Origin: Biscogniauxia marginata
Lineage: Eukaryota; Ascomycota; Sordariomycetes; Xylariales; Xylariaceae
Direction of reading: 5' to 3'
NCBI GenBank assembly: GCA_022695795.1
Contig: MU404073.1
Coordinates: 451,667 to 515,666 of the forward strand
Length of the DNA stretch: 64,000 bases
Shown piece after piece: positions 11,988 to 24,000 of this stretch. The translations under genes and the position numbers were made by a program. The notes under the pieces are model-generated. The model ran no database searches, was not told the origin of the DNA, and worked only from the letters and a program-made list of their open reading frames with translations. The stretch's first letter is position 1, and each line of letters begins with the position of its first letter.

Positions 11988-12479
11988 GGTGCTCGAGATC
12001 TACAAGCGTCACTCGGGCGTGTAGTAAAGACACTAATGGTACGAAAATGGAGGTTGGGGGGATTGCTCTTAATTATTGGAAATTTTTCCTTTTCTCTTTC
12101 TTTTATTGATTTCTTGTTCTCAACATCGGGGCCCTACCGGAATGGATTACCGGAATGGATTTCCGGTAGTAGGCGGCACAACCGGCGCTTTATCATAAGG
12201 ACATCTGCTGATGCGAGCATCAGGGAAGATGACGTGCTTTATAGCCTGCCACTAGAGATACACCAGCTCCTAATAATGTGGGCATATACTACCGTAGAGG
12301 CAGAGTCAACTAATTCACTTTATCGCGTTAGGAATGACGATAAACGCACTTTTCTCATCCTCCACCCACTTATTTATTTCGTGACTGACTCCCCTGGGAA
12401 ATTAATTTTTTACAAATAAGTTTCCGGCTTTCACATGCCTCTGTGGGGCCCACGAAACAGAAGCAATGATGCCTACTTG
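11988..12479. other. Intergenic; sulfatase promoter side
   Basis: Contains a 127-residue open frame (12036-12419, +) that I do not accept as a gene, and a perfect direct repeat of the 13-mer TACCGGAATGGAT at 12135-12160. Otherwise unremarkable. Confidence 0.4.
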
Positions 12480-14063
<1,584 letters not shown>

Positions 14064-14792
14064 TATCTCACCATGAAAGACTTGCGGTACAGTAACAGGT
14101 CTTTGTTCGAAAGCGGCAAAAACGACAGAATCAACAGACTTGTGGGTTATAGCAGCCTTGATCAAATAGACTTCTATGAGTGACAGCCCCCAAACAAATC
14201 GTAGGTAAGTATTGGCAGCGAGGGAGGTGTCGGTAGAAGGAATAACCGAACATAACTCCGACTCTTCTGCATGATTTTATCGTTCGGTACTGGCCGTATG
14301 GGCGATCACGGTCGGTCCCACGTAGATATCAATTAGTTCGTCCTCATTGGCTAGAACTTACACATACCGGTAGTACCGCTATAGAGTTGGCAGATAGCAC
14401 AGATATGACTACCAAGAGTGGCCAGAAGAAGCCGTTGGTAAAACAGACCATCAACTTCCCGGTAGGTTCAATACAGACCATTTTTCAAATAACCATACTA
14501 TTTGTGATGAATACCTAACCCAGCTCAGTAGACTAAAACTTCGAGAAATGTGAACTCTAGGATAGTTCGTGACATTGAGCGGCAATATGACATATTTGAT
14601 GAATCGACAGCACCCCTACCCGCTCTTCAGGTTCATCATTTTGTCTTCAACTTGTAGCATTAGCGTTGTACTGTTAGTCGAGTTCGATGTTGCTGGGGTT
14701 GCGACCGCAATATCAGGTCTTTATACATATATTCATGGGCGCAGATGTATAGGTTTCGCTTAAGGTGTTTACCGAGTTCAACATTATATCAA
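14064..14792. other. Intergenic
   Basis: Upstream of the dehydrogenase and downstream of the hydrolase, both on the minus strand. No convincing coding or repeat signal. Confidence 0.4.
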
Positions 14793-15692
14793 TTACACGA
14801 AAAAACTTAGGATAGCAGAAACAACATCAGCCGGCGCATGCTCGGGTAGATAGTGGCCAGAGTCAACGCTATACCCTGTGATAGATACATTTTTCTCAGC
14901 GACAGCACGCCATTCTCTGATTGCATCGAAACATTTCTCGATGACGCCCCGTTTTGCCCAGAGAACCATTAATGGGCAGCGTACCAGCTTTCCCTGGTTC
15001 AGATCGTCACGAGCCTCGTCTAGGTCCAAGGTTGCGCTTGCTCGATAATCTTGACACATTGCATGGACAGCTGAAGGGTCTTCTAATACCTTGACGTAGT
15101 AGTCGAAGCATTTTTGGTCGAATATTTGTAGCCCGTCTTCCTGCCGACCACCCATGAACAATTCGGCGAACCTCCTCGGGCTCGCCGAGATCAACGACTC
15201 GGGCAAGGGCTCCTTCTGTATCAAGAAGAACCAGTGAAAATACGTCTTGGGAAACTCGATATCGGTGGTTGTATACATGGTCAGTGTAGGGCAGATATCC
15301 AGGAAGATTGCTTTCCGAACACGCTCTGGGTAATCGACACATAATTTGTGTGCAACGCGTGCTCCACGGTCATGTGCGCAGACAAAGAAAGACTCAAAGC
15401 CAAACTTGTCCATGACTGCTATGCAGTCACGAGCCATTTCACTCTTTGCGTAGGCAGCTACTTGGGCGGGCTTTGATGACTCTCCGTAACCGCGAAGATC
15501 TAACATTACAACGGTGTAGTTGCGAATCAGTTGCGGTGCAACACGATGCCAAATATGGAGACTCTGCGGGAAGCCATGGAGAAGAAGTAGTGGCGGCAGT
15601 TTGGATGAAAGGTTGACGCCACGGAGTCCGTGTATGCCAACTCCTAGGTTAGGTTGAGTGCTGACCGTGAATTCTTCAAACTCGTCGAACAT
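14793..15692 (-). CDS. Alpha/beta hydrolase, fluoroacetate dehalogenase-like
   Basis: Intronless, 299 residues, full length for the haloacetate dehalogenase/epoxide hydrolase group. The oxyanion-hole motif HGFPQS (39-44), RGYGES and the nucleophile elbow AHDRGARVAH are present, with Asp108 as nucleophile. In the bacterial fluoroacetate dehalogenase FAcD the working residues are Asp110, Arg111, Arg114, Asp134, His155, Trp156, Tyr219 and His280. Here Asp108, Arg109, Arg112, Asp132, His153, Trp154, Tyr216 and His280 sit at matching places, including the His-Trp-Tyr halide pocket. That pattern favours a carbon-halogen (possibly C-F) hydrolase over an epoxide hydrolase, which would need two cap Tyr residues instead. 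Substrate is inferred, not shown. Shares an upstream region with the divergent Zn2Cys6 gene. Confidence 0.87.
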   Translation of the reverse strand: MFDEFEEFTVSTQPNLGVGIHGLRGVNLSSKLPPLLLLHGFPQSLHIWHRVAPQLIRNYTVVMLDLRGYGESSKPAQVAAYAKSEMARDCIAVMDKFGFESFFVCAHDRGARVAHKLCVDYPERVRKAIFLDICPTLTMYTTTDIEFPKTYFHWFFLIQKEPLPESLISASPRRFAELFMGGRQEDGLQIFDQKCFDYYVKVLEDPSAVHAMCQDYRASATLDLDEARDDLNQGKLVRCPLMVLWAKRGVIEKCFDAIREWRAVAEKNVSITGYSVDSGHYLPEHAPADVVSAILSFFV

Positions 15693-16134
15693 GGTTCAGA
15701 TGGTTGCTTGTATCAATCAACAGGGAAGGTCTCTTGTATCTTCTAAGGATAGCCCGAGGTATCCTGTGTAGGGACTTTATTGCATTTAATCATAAGAGGC
15801 GAACTGGAGGAAAGCAGATAGACCACGAACGCAACAATACTAGGTGTTCTCAGCACGTGCAGTGTTAAGCCTAAGAGCCTATGCCCACTAACTTGAGATG
15901 TACAGTAAGGTTATCCCCGGGCCGTCTATTCGTTGTCGGATAAACAATATTCTTTTCCTCACGCTGCCCAACAGGAGCCCGTGCCGTTTAAAAGAATACC
16001 CGACATCTCCACCGACACCGCTACCTACTATGCTAGAGGAGGTAAGTACAATACATGTCATCGTTCATCGTTCGATGCAATACTATTTCTAACTCAACTT
16101 TCTTAATCTTGGCCTATCGGTAACCGTATTCCCG
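15693..16134. promoter_or_regulatory. Divergent promoter between hydrolase and Zn2Cys6 gene
   Basis: A 442-bp interval with start codons pointing outward on both sides. No operator motif can be proved by eye. The head-to-head layout makes it plausible that the regulator acts on the hydrolase. Confidence 0.45.
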
Positions 16135-17169
16135 ATGTTGTCGGTTAGAAGCCGTGCAGCCACATCTTGCTATCGGTGTCGGGCCCGCAAGCAGAAGGTA
16201 AGTCGGTCACTACAAGGTACTGCCGTTGCATCTTTGTCATTGATAGCATTTGACTGTATCTAGTGTGATGCGCTGAGGTAAGTATTCACAAGATCGGCCT
16301 TCTCCATGTTACTCTTACTTGCCCATCTAATTTTTACAAGGCCCACTTGCTCGCGATGCCAAAGAGTAAATGAACCCTGTATTTGGCCAGCAACGCAGAA
16401 ACGGTGAGTAAATCTCTAGTCGATGCCGATACTCGTGTGCAATATAAGTAGCTAAATACGGCCTGGCGAGCTGGTAAGTGGGCCGGCAAAGGGATACACC
16501 GAAGCGCTCGAACATCGGCTAGCGGAAACAGAGAACGTTCTCCTACAGCTCTTGTCCGTTACGGGCAACGAGACTCTCTGCCAGGCACTTGGCGAGGAAA
16601 GACCATCACCGAGACGTCTGTGGGCGTCTAATGATGCAGCGTCGCCTCCATCAACAACATCAGATGGTGATTTGAGTCTTCCAGGGCCTAACAAGGCTGG
16701 ATTGATAGCCCATTGGGATCGCTATCCACTGAATACAGCGGATAGCATCAGGCTTTGGGCAGAAAAGAACCTGGAGGAGCATACGAAGACAACGATGAAG
16801 TGTGTCACTAGTAGGCAAACTTTGGACTCGTTAGACCTGAGAGAACGGGGCCACTCAGGTACACAGCAGCCAACTCTACTCTCCGAGAGCTGGGAGCGCG
16901 ACCAACAGGATCCGTCAGGCCATATTCAGCGCATGCCATCAGAGGCTTTCGGTCTGTCGACAAGTTCGTATGGAAACAAGCTTCACAATGAAACCAGTTC
17001 CGATGAGACAGCGCTAAGACTCGCCAACGAAACTACTTCATTTCCCGATAGTCATATTTCTACTGTTGAACAGGATTCATCAAGTATGCTAAGGCCAAAT
17101 TTGCCAGATAACGAAAGAAAGCGAAAGATCGAATTGTCACGGGATTTCCGGCAGCAGTTTCTCTGGTAA
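16135..17169 (+). CDS. Zn(II)2Cys6 transcription factor, short form
   Basis: Four exons: 16135-16197, 16264-16277 (14 bp), 16341-16403 and 16479-17169, 276 residues, all in phase. The Cys pattern is C12-x2-C15-x6-C22-x6-C29-x2-C32-x6-C39, spread over three exons, followed by a basic linker (KRGPAKGYTEAL) and a short coiled coil (LEHRLAETENVLLQLL). The rest is polar and probably unstructured, with a basic C-terminus ending DFRQQFLW. No fungal_trans regulatory domain follows, so this is a short DNA-binding regulator. The start used is the only in-frame ATG close to the zinc cluster; a further upstream non-coding exon is possible. Tail-to-tail, 146 bp away, lies a regulator with the opposite domain content. 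Confidence 0.85.
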
Positions 17170-17315
17170 TAACATTTGGTCAACTAATTGTCCCTTTCTT
17201 ATATAGCTGGAGACCAAGACATTAGCCTATAATAGTGCCTTCAAACCCTTATTGTATAGAGGTTGTTCTAGTGCAACTAGACCAATCTAGCCAAGGGTCC
17301 ATCTTCTATTATCAA

Positions 17316-19929
17316 TCAGAGGCCAAACCCATTATCGAAATTATTGATATACAGGTCCCAGCTAGCGTCACTAAAGAGTCCGCTATCAATATTTAGTTGG
17401 TGATTGCAGAGGTTTTGCGGTATTGTTCCTTGATCATGAGATCGAGCGGCATCAAACCCGAAATCAGGTCCAGTATACTCTAGAACAGGCATAGAGTTGT
17501 GGAAACTCGAAGAGCTTGTATTGGTTCTTGCACCAAAGGCCTCGTCTGTAAAAAAGTTGTCTCGTGTGTCGCTTTGTAGCCGACGCCTCTTCCCTGTGCG
17601 CATCCCCGGAGTATCTGGATTAGTATTTATAGATGACTCAGTAACTATTGGCTGATCCTGGCCATCTTCTACCGGCCTTAAAAGGGTCGGTTTCGATATA
17701 CTATCTGGAATTTCCCCATGGAACTGCGTAGTCAATTTATCCAGTAGGGCTTTTAACGCAGCGTAACAGCGACCTGCACTAGCCCATCTAGTTCCCAATG
17801 CTTCAAGTAGCTTCAGGCAATGGCCTATGTCTCTATTTCTAAGTAATTAGAAAAGGCCGCAAATCTGTGGCGGAAAGAGAAGAAGGGCCAGGGCAATATA
17901 GAGTGACGAGATGAAACAACGTACAATCTAGCTTTCGTAAACGGATACAACCCTAGGAGGCTTGCAAAGGCTGAAACTAAACCTGCCATCCACATTGTCG
18001 ATAGTGTTCCCGGCCATGCCATCAGCAAAGCGTTGTTCGAGTGGTTCTTTATTTTTAGTATCACAGCACGACTCCCCCCGAGAGCGGTCTGAAGACAAGA
18101 CCGGAAGTCTACCCTGTCAATGGGAAGAGAAAGGAAAGGTCGATTTACTAGTAATATGAGATGGCTGTAGAGTGTAGCGAAGAGGACATCGTATCGTTGT
18201 TCTGTTGGAAGTGCATCGGAATCATCGCCTTCTTGGAGCGCCGAAGGAAGGCTATTCCACCAGGCATGGACCCTAGTTGTGACCTCTGCAACCTTATCGC
18301 GCGTGACTTCCCGACTATGAAGTGATTTGTGTAGTAGGTCAAGAATTTCGCCCACTAGCTTCGAATATGTTGCCAAGTAACCTAGAACGTACTCATTAGC
18401 TCTCCTCGCGGAACTGGCACGATGCTCGGCCGGACTATTCTCTGATACGCTAGCAGCAGTGCCCGGGCTTCGTGACAACGGCCTATTTAACTGGTCTAGT
18501 GTGTCGTGACGTTCAATATGACTTCGAGTATAATCATTATTGGGGAGATGAGCAAGAATTTCGTCTTCGGGCGCTGAGCGAGGCGCGTTAGGTTTGTCAT
18601 CAGTTCGGACGGGTCTATGAAGCTCGACCATAGCAGGGATGCAAACATCGATATCGGAGTCCCCTATAATGTGTCAGTTACCTAGATCTGGAACCTTACA
18701 CCCATCTTCTCGGATCCCATTGCCCAAAGGTTACGCTAATTTAAGGAAGGAAATAGGCAGGAACCACGGATAGCTAGTGCTACATACTACGAAGACTATT
18801 AGTACCAATTATAGGCATAGAACGGGCTAGAGCCTCGTATGAACAGCGATGACTCTACGCCGTGATCTGAAAGGTCTTTAAACTGACCGTATTCCGAGGG
18901 GGAGTCCTAGAGCCTGACTAACTGCGACGCCAAAAGTCAGTGACACTGAAGGTCTCCAAGAAGGGTTTAAAAGAAAACGTGAGCTCCAAAATAACACTTA
19001 TAGAAGCATGCAAAAAGAAAGACAGCTTCTCAACAGGTCTGTCAAAGATGGAAAGGAGAATTTTCAATTCACATACGGTGTCTATCCATGACGTATGCAC
19101 ACCAGAATATCCGCTTGCGGATCTCACAGACACGGTGAGGTAGCTGAACGTAGCGTAGAGGGCATCTGTGATAGCCAGCATGGTAGATGAGCCGCGTTAG
19201 AGTCCCGTGAATGGTTGATGCAGCTCGTAATGACATGGTGGTCATCAGATATAGCTCAGCAGCAAAAAGCGCCTGGAGAGATGGCGAATCGGTATCGCTA
19301 GATAGAGCTCCCAATAGAGACGTCAGGACCGAGGGTGAGCGGATTTGCGCCTCGGGCCCAAGCCCATGCTGGCCGCGAGCTGATGCTGCAATATTGAAGA
19401 TACATTGGAATGACACTGCTCGGCAGATCTTGGTACGTAGATCGGGAGGTACGCGCGAAGGAGTGCTGGACTCTGAGCCCTCCTCGTAGAATTGATTCAC
19501 TTGGTCGAAGAAAGTTGGGCCGTGAAGAAAGGGGAAAAGGGGATGCCAGATCTGGAAGTAATACACGAGAAGGGACCTAGCTAATTCAGGAGGAGGCGGG
19601 TTTCCGAGCCCTGGCACATCAACATCGTAAGACCACCTTCCTAGGTCCCGGCATAGGTCGGCCTCGGGAGTAGGATTGAGTCCGCAGGTGGGCTCATCCT
19701 GTTGGCAGTCTGGCGTTGCGAGGAAGCTCGAGACGGGGCGGGGATCAGGAGCACCGGCACTGTCACCGACTTGGTCCGACGTTGCAAATGCTCTCAGGAC
19801 CGTGTCGACGAAGAAGACACCGCTAGAACTGCCAATGAACTCGCTCTTATCCGGTCGGGATGCCACAAAGGTGCCTATCTCGATAGGCGGGATTGTGTCG
19901 GAGTTGGTACCTTTCATAGCCGCCATCAT
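17316..19929 (-). CDS. Fungal-specific transcription factor domain protein, no DNA-binding domain; phase error
   Basis: Exons read: 19929-19077, 18921-18888, 18663-17925 and 17838-17316, about 715 residues. The central part is a fungal_trans regulatory domain: LLVYYFQIWHPLFPFLH, FWCAYVMDRHLSQALGLPLGIR, DSDIDVCIP, then LVNRPFLSL and YPFTKARLNRD. No zinc cluster is present at the N-terminus; the frame opens at MMAAMKG about 80 bp from where the AT-rich island starts, so a DNA-binding exon may have been lost there, or the protein never had one. The junction from exon 2 (ending in phase 2) to exon 3 is off by one base at a run of four G, which would shift the frame; this could be a real mutation or a homopolymer error. 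The other junctions are clean. Probably a decayed or decaying gene. Confidence 0.72.
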
Positions 19930-20671
19930 TCATTGGCTCAAGTGAGCTTCGTCTCCACCTACGGCCACGAAAGTGAGAATAGAGACGGCCGGTGTTGAGG
20001 TTTAAGTTTAAGTACCTAGGTACGGTAATTCAGAGATATTTATAAGTGGGCGAATAAAATACGGGCAAGTAAATAATCAAATAAGTCAACCGGGGCCACG
20101 AGCCACCTTAAAATAACTTTATTTTTAAATGAACTTCTTTTAAATAAATAAGTATATAACGTACTATATAAGTAAATAAACAAAATAAGCTCGCGAACGA
20201 GATTTTATAATTATTATATTTTTAACTATTAAAAATTATTTATACCGCATTAAAATTAATTAATAATTATTATTATTTAAATTATTTTATTTAACTTTGT
20301 ACTTTAAAAACTAAATACCTTTTTTATATTAAGTATTTAATTTTTTAAAACGTAATTTATATTAATTAATTAATTATATTTTTTAAGTTAAAACTTTTTA
20401 AAATTAAAAATAAAATTAATTAAAACTCCTCGAAATTTAAATTATTAAACATTTCTTTATTTATTATATAAATATATATATTATAACTAGTTTAATTATA
20501 TATATTATATCGTTTTCGTTTAATTATAACTTTTTAAAACCCTTTTTATTATTATTATTAATATTAAATAATTTATAAAAATAATTATTTTATTTATAAT
20601 TACTTACTTTTAGTTTTATATTATTTATTAAAAATAAATTCTTTTATTTTATAATAAAAATATTTTATATA
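19930..20671. other. Left edge of AT-rich island
   Basis: Normal composition persists to about 20,030, with a TACCTAGGTA motif at 20,013. From there on the sequence is dominated by A and T with no open frames. A degraded copy of the palindromic repeat end lies at 20,155-20,215, listed separately. Confidence 0.6.
20155..20215 (+). repeat. Third, mutated copy of the palindromic repeat end
   Basis: Reads AACGTA, then an A-rich stretch, then AAGCTCGCGAACGAGAT. It matches, allowing G-to-A changes, the outer arm found inverted at 32,999-33,053 and 43,973-44,025. All three copies stop resembling each other near the AACGTA end, which suggests that is the repeat's terminus. Confidence 0.55.
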
Positions 20672-21049
20672 TGTTACGAACCAACAGGGGTTGGAAAGGT
20701 GGATGGTCATGTGAACATGGGTCACGTGACCTATAGTAGCATTCTCTGTTGCTTTCACAGAGAATGAGAGAGAATGATTGAGGATGTTAGGCACTATCCC
20801 AGGAGGAAATTAAGTATAAAAGGGATAGGATTTCTTATGTATTTAGTTATTTATTCTCTAGCTATTAATTTAAGATTATAGTTATTCTTTAATATTATAG
20901 TGAGAATACTTTAAAACCTCTCTAACGAATATAATATTATGAATTAATTAAACTAATCTTAACTTATTATTACTTTTAAATCAAGAAAACCTAATACGTA
21001 CTTACTTATAAAGTTAGTTAACTAAGAACATATAAGGAGGTTCGTTACA
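20672..21049 (+). repeat. 5' LTR of element 1
   Basis: Starts TGTTACGAACC and ends GGTTCGTTACA, an inverted terminal pair typical of LTRs. Flanked on the left by ATATA (20,667-20,671). The first 150 bases keep normal GC content while the rest is AT-biased. Confidence 0.88.
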
Positions 21050-24000
21050 TTTTAATAGCTCCTTAATTAGTGCTTAACATTAGTTCAAGAGAAAGGACTT
21101 TTAATTAAATAATCCCAGGACAAGCATGCCCCTTAAAACCAGAGGGTAACAAGAAAAGAAATAAATAAGAGAACAACAATTAATAAGCTCTTAAACGAAA
21201 GCTTTAAGTCTTTTTACGGTATAATAAAAAGGTTTAAAGGAACCAACATAAGAGTTTATTATAGTTATAACTAAAAAAGAGTCATAAGAAGACATCTCGA
21301 AAGCTTAGTAAGAAGAATCATCTAAAAAAAAAAAAGAGGAGAAAGAAAAAACACCTAAAAAAGAAAATAAATAAGCAAAACAACCTCTACCTTTTAAAAA
21401 CAAGTAACTACCTTTAAACGATAGCGACCCTAATAACTTAAACGACGAAAACAATATAATAACCCTAAACGTAAAAGGTTTTAAACTTATTACACCTAGC
21501 AAATATAATAAGTTAAGCGATTTAGAGGGATTTTTAATCTAGGTTAAAACCTACTTACGATTCTATTATAAAACGATTACTATTAAGGAATAAAAGGTTC
21601 TCACGGTATTTTAACTCCTCGCTAGAACCGCCTTAACCTGGTTTTAACCAGTGTTAAAGGATTATTTAGAAAACGGATTAAACGCTTAAAAAAACACGAA
21701 AAAAGTCTTCAAGAATTATAAGGAGTTTAAAAAACAACTTAAGTCTATATTCGGCAATCTAATTCTTAAGTAACAAGCCGAAGCTCGACTTTATAAATTA
21801 CGACAAAATAAAAAGGCTTTAAATTACATTATTAAGTTTAAGAAACTCGCAAGCTAATTATAATTACTTATTAAAAGTTTATACTACTTATTTTATTAAG
21901 GATTAAAAAATTATATAAAAAATAAGTTATATAAAATAAACTTATATAAAGAAAAGAACTTAAGAAAGTTTAATAACTACGTTATAATGGCAATTACCAT
22001 CGATAACGAGAACTTTAAACGATACTTTAAAAAGAAAAAAACGGTATAACGAAAGAATAGCGATTAACTAAAAAGAGGAAATTACAAAAGCGGTATTAAA
22101 ACCAAAAAAGGCATTAAAACTAAGTTAAACCCCATTAAAATTAACGTTATTTAAAAGGAACAAAAGAAACAAGATAAATTAACTATTAAATGTTTTAACT
22201 ATAAAAAAAAAGAACATTATAAAAACGAGTGCCGAAGTCTTAAGAAACAGGAACTAAGAACAAGAGGGATTTCTTAACCCGAGAAAAAAGCCGCCGAAAC
22301 AAGGGTTTAATTCGAAAACAACAAAGAAATAAACTAAGTATTTATTATCGGTATTATTAAGGCAAAGAAAATCGAGGAAACCCTTGCAGAAAAAGTTTAT
22401 AAATTTTATTAAATTAATCGTAAAAACTATTTAGAGAATAACCATTTATATTTAAAATATCTTACATTAAAACAAGCTAAACAAGGATATAACGAAGGCG
22501 AATTATTATATAAATATAATAATTATAAGTTAAGATACGACTTAGGAATTAAATCGAATTATAATAATTTATATTAAAGCCATTATAATAACGACAAATG
22601 CGAAACCTATTAAAAAAGAAGTTAATATAACAACTTAAACGAAAGGTTTTATATAAATAATAATTACGATATTTATTAAAACTCAAAAAAACATATATCG
22701 TTATATTAAAGCTTTTATATTAATAACGTTTATTAAGTACATAAAAGTTTTAAGAATAAAACTAGTTATTATTCTTAAAAACTAGAAAGTAATAACATAA
22801 AAGAAAATAAGTGTATCTGCGATAACATCCCACGATGGCCACATTTTTCTTGAGCATGTTATCTTTACCCCGGTTCCGAAAGAAGTAACGAAGTAATTGT
22901 TAAAGGTTGCATGTGTTACATCTCGGTACTATGCGACGTACACGACTTGCTCGGAGCAGGTTTCAAAGAAGACAAGATTAAAGAAGAATTATGGGAATTA
23001 TGGAAGGGACTGCATCTTCCATAATGGCTCGAAGAATAAACTAAATACGACATTAATTTATTCGGCTTTATAAAAAAACACTTAATAAAGTAATAAGCAA
23101 AAACACGTACGACTAAATAGGGCTATAAATAAATCATTAAAATATACTTCAAAAAAAAAAAGGAAAACTTTTAAAAATTAATATAAACTTAAGGGGAAAT
23201 ATCGAGATACCTTTAATAAGTAAACTTAAGAATTATTCTTTTTATTCGAGGATAATCTAGAACTTTAAGAAATTCCGAGTTAATAAAATAAATTTAAGTT
23301 ATAAAAAGGCTCTCGAAAAAGAATTAAAGTTTTAATATATAAGGTTTTATATAAAGAATAAACCTTTTACCCCTTATTATGTAAAAGGTAATTAAAGAGA
23401 CTGTTTAAATAATGATTACTAGAAACACGCTCTCATGAAAGCCTAAGAATGAAAGGACATCCGGGCTATAACAACTAAAAGAAAACTAAAGGAAAAGGAA
23501 CGTGGAAAACCAAAAAACGGCAAAGGCTCTCGCTAGTAAGGCAGCGAGAAGCCATAAATAGCAAGTCCTTATATAAAGTCTAGTCGAGACTTGATAATAC
23601 CATTAAAACTAAAATTAAGTATAATAAAAGGGAGTACAAAGCCTTTATAAACTTAAAAGCAAATAAAAGCTATATCTTAACTAAAATAGCTTAAAAAAAC
23701 AAAATATTATAAATATATAAATAAAATTTATATTAATTACGGAACTTCGAAAGATATATATTTAGTTACGAGAATAACAAAGTATTAAAAGAGATAATCC
23801 CTCTCTTGATAACCATTTAAAGACACCCCGAGTAAGTCATTTTTAATATTATATATATATTAAATCACGACATAATACTAGGGATGAATTAACTTAAAAA
23901 AAGTAATTCATAAATAAATTTCAAGATAAACACGCTTTATTAGAATTAAAAACAGGAGGAGTTAACTACTACGGGTTACGAGATAAGTACCGCAAGTAAC

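Noticed and set aside
12036..12419. 127-residue open frame with hydrophobic N-terminus upstream of the sulfatase
   Set aside because: No domain, biased composition, contains a short tandem DNA repeat, and lies in the sulfatase promoter side; chance frame is likelier.
21305..21502. 65-residue minus-strand frame in element 1
   Set aside because: Low-complexity antisense frame within a mutated gag region.
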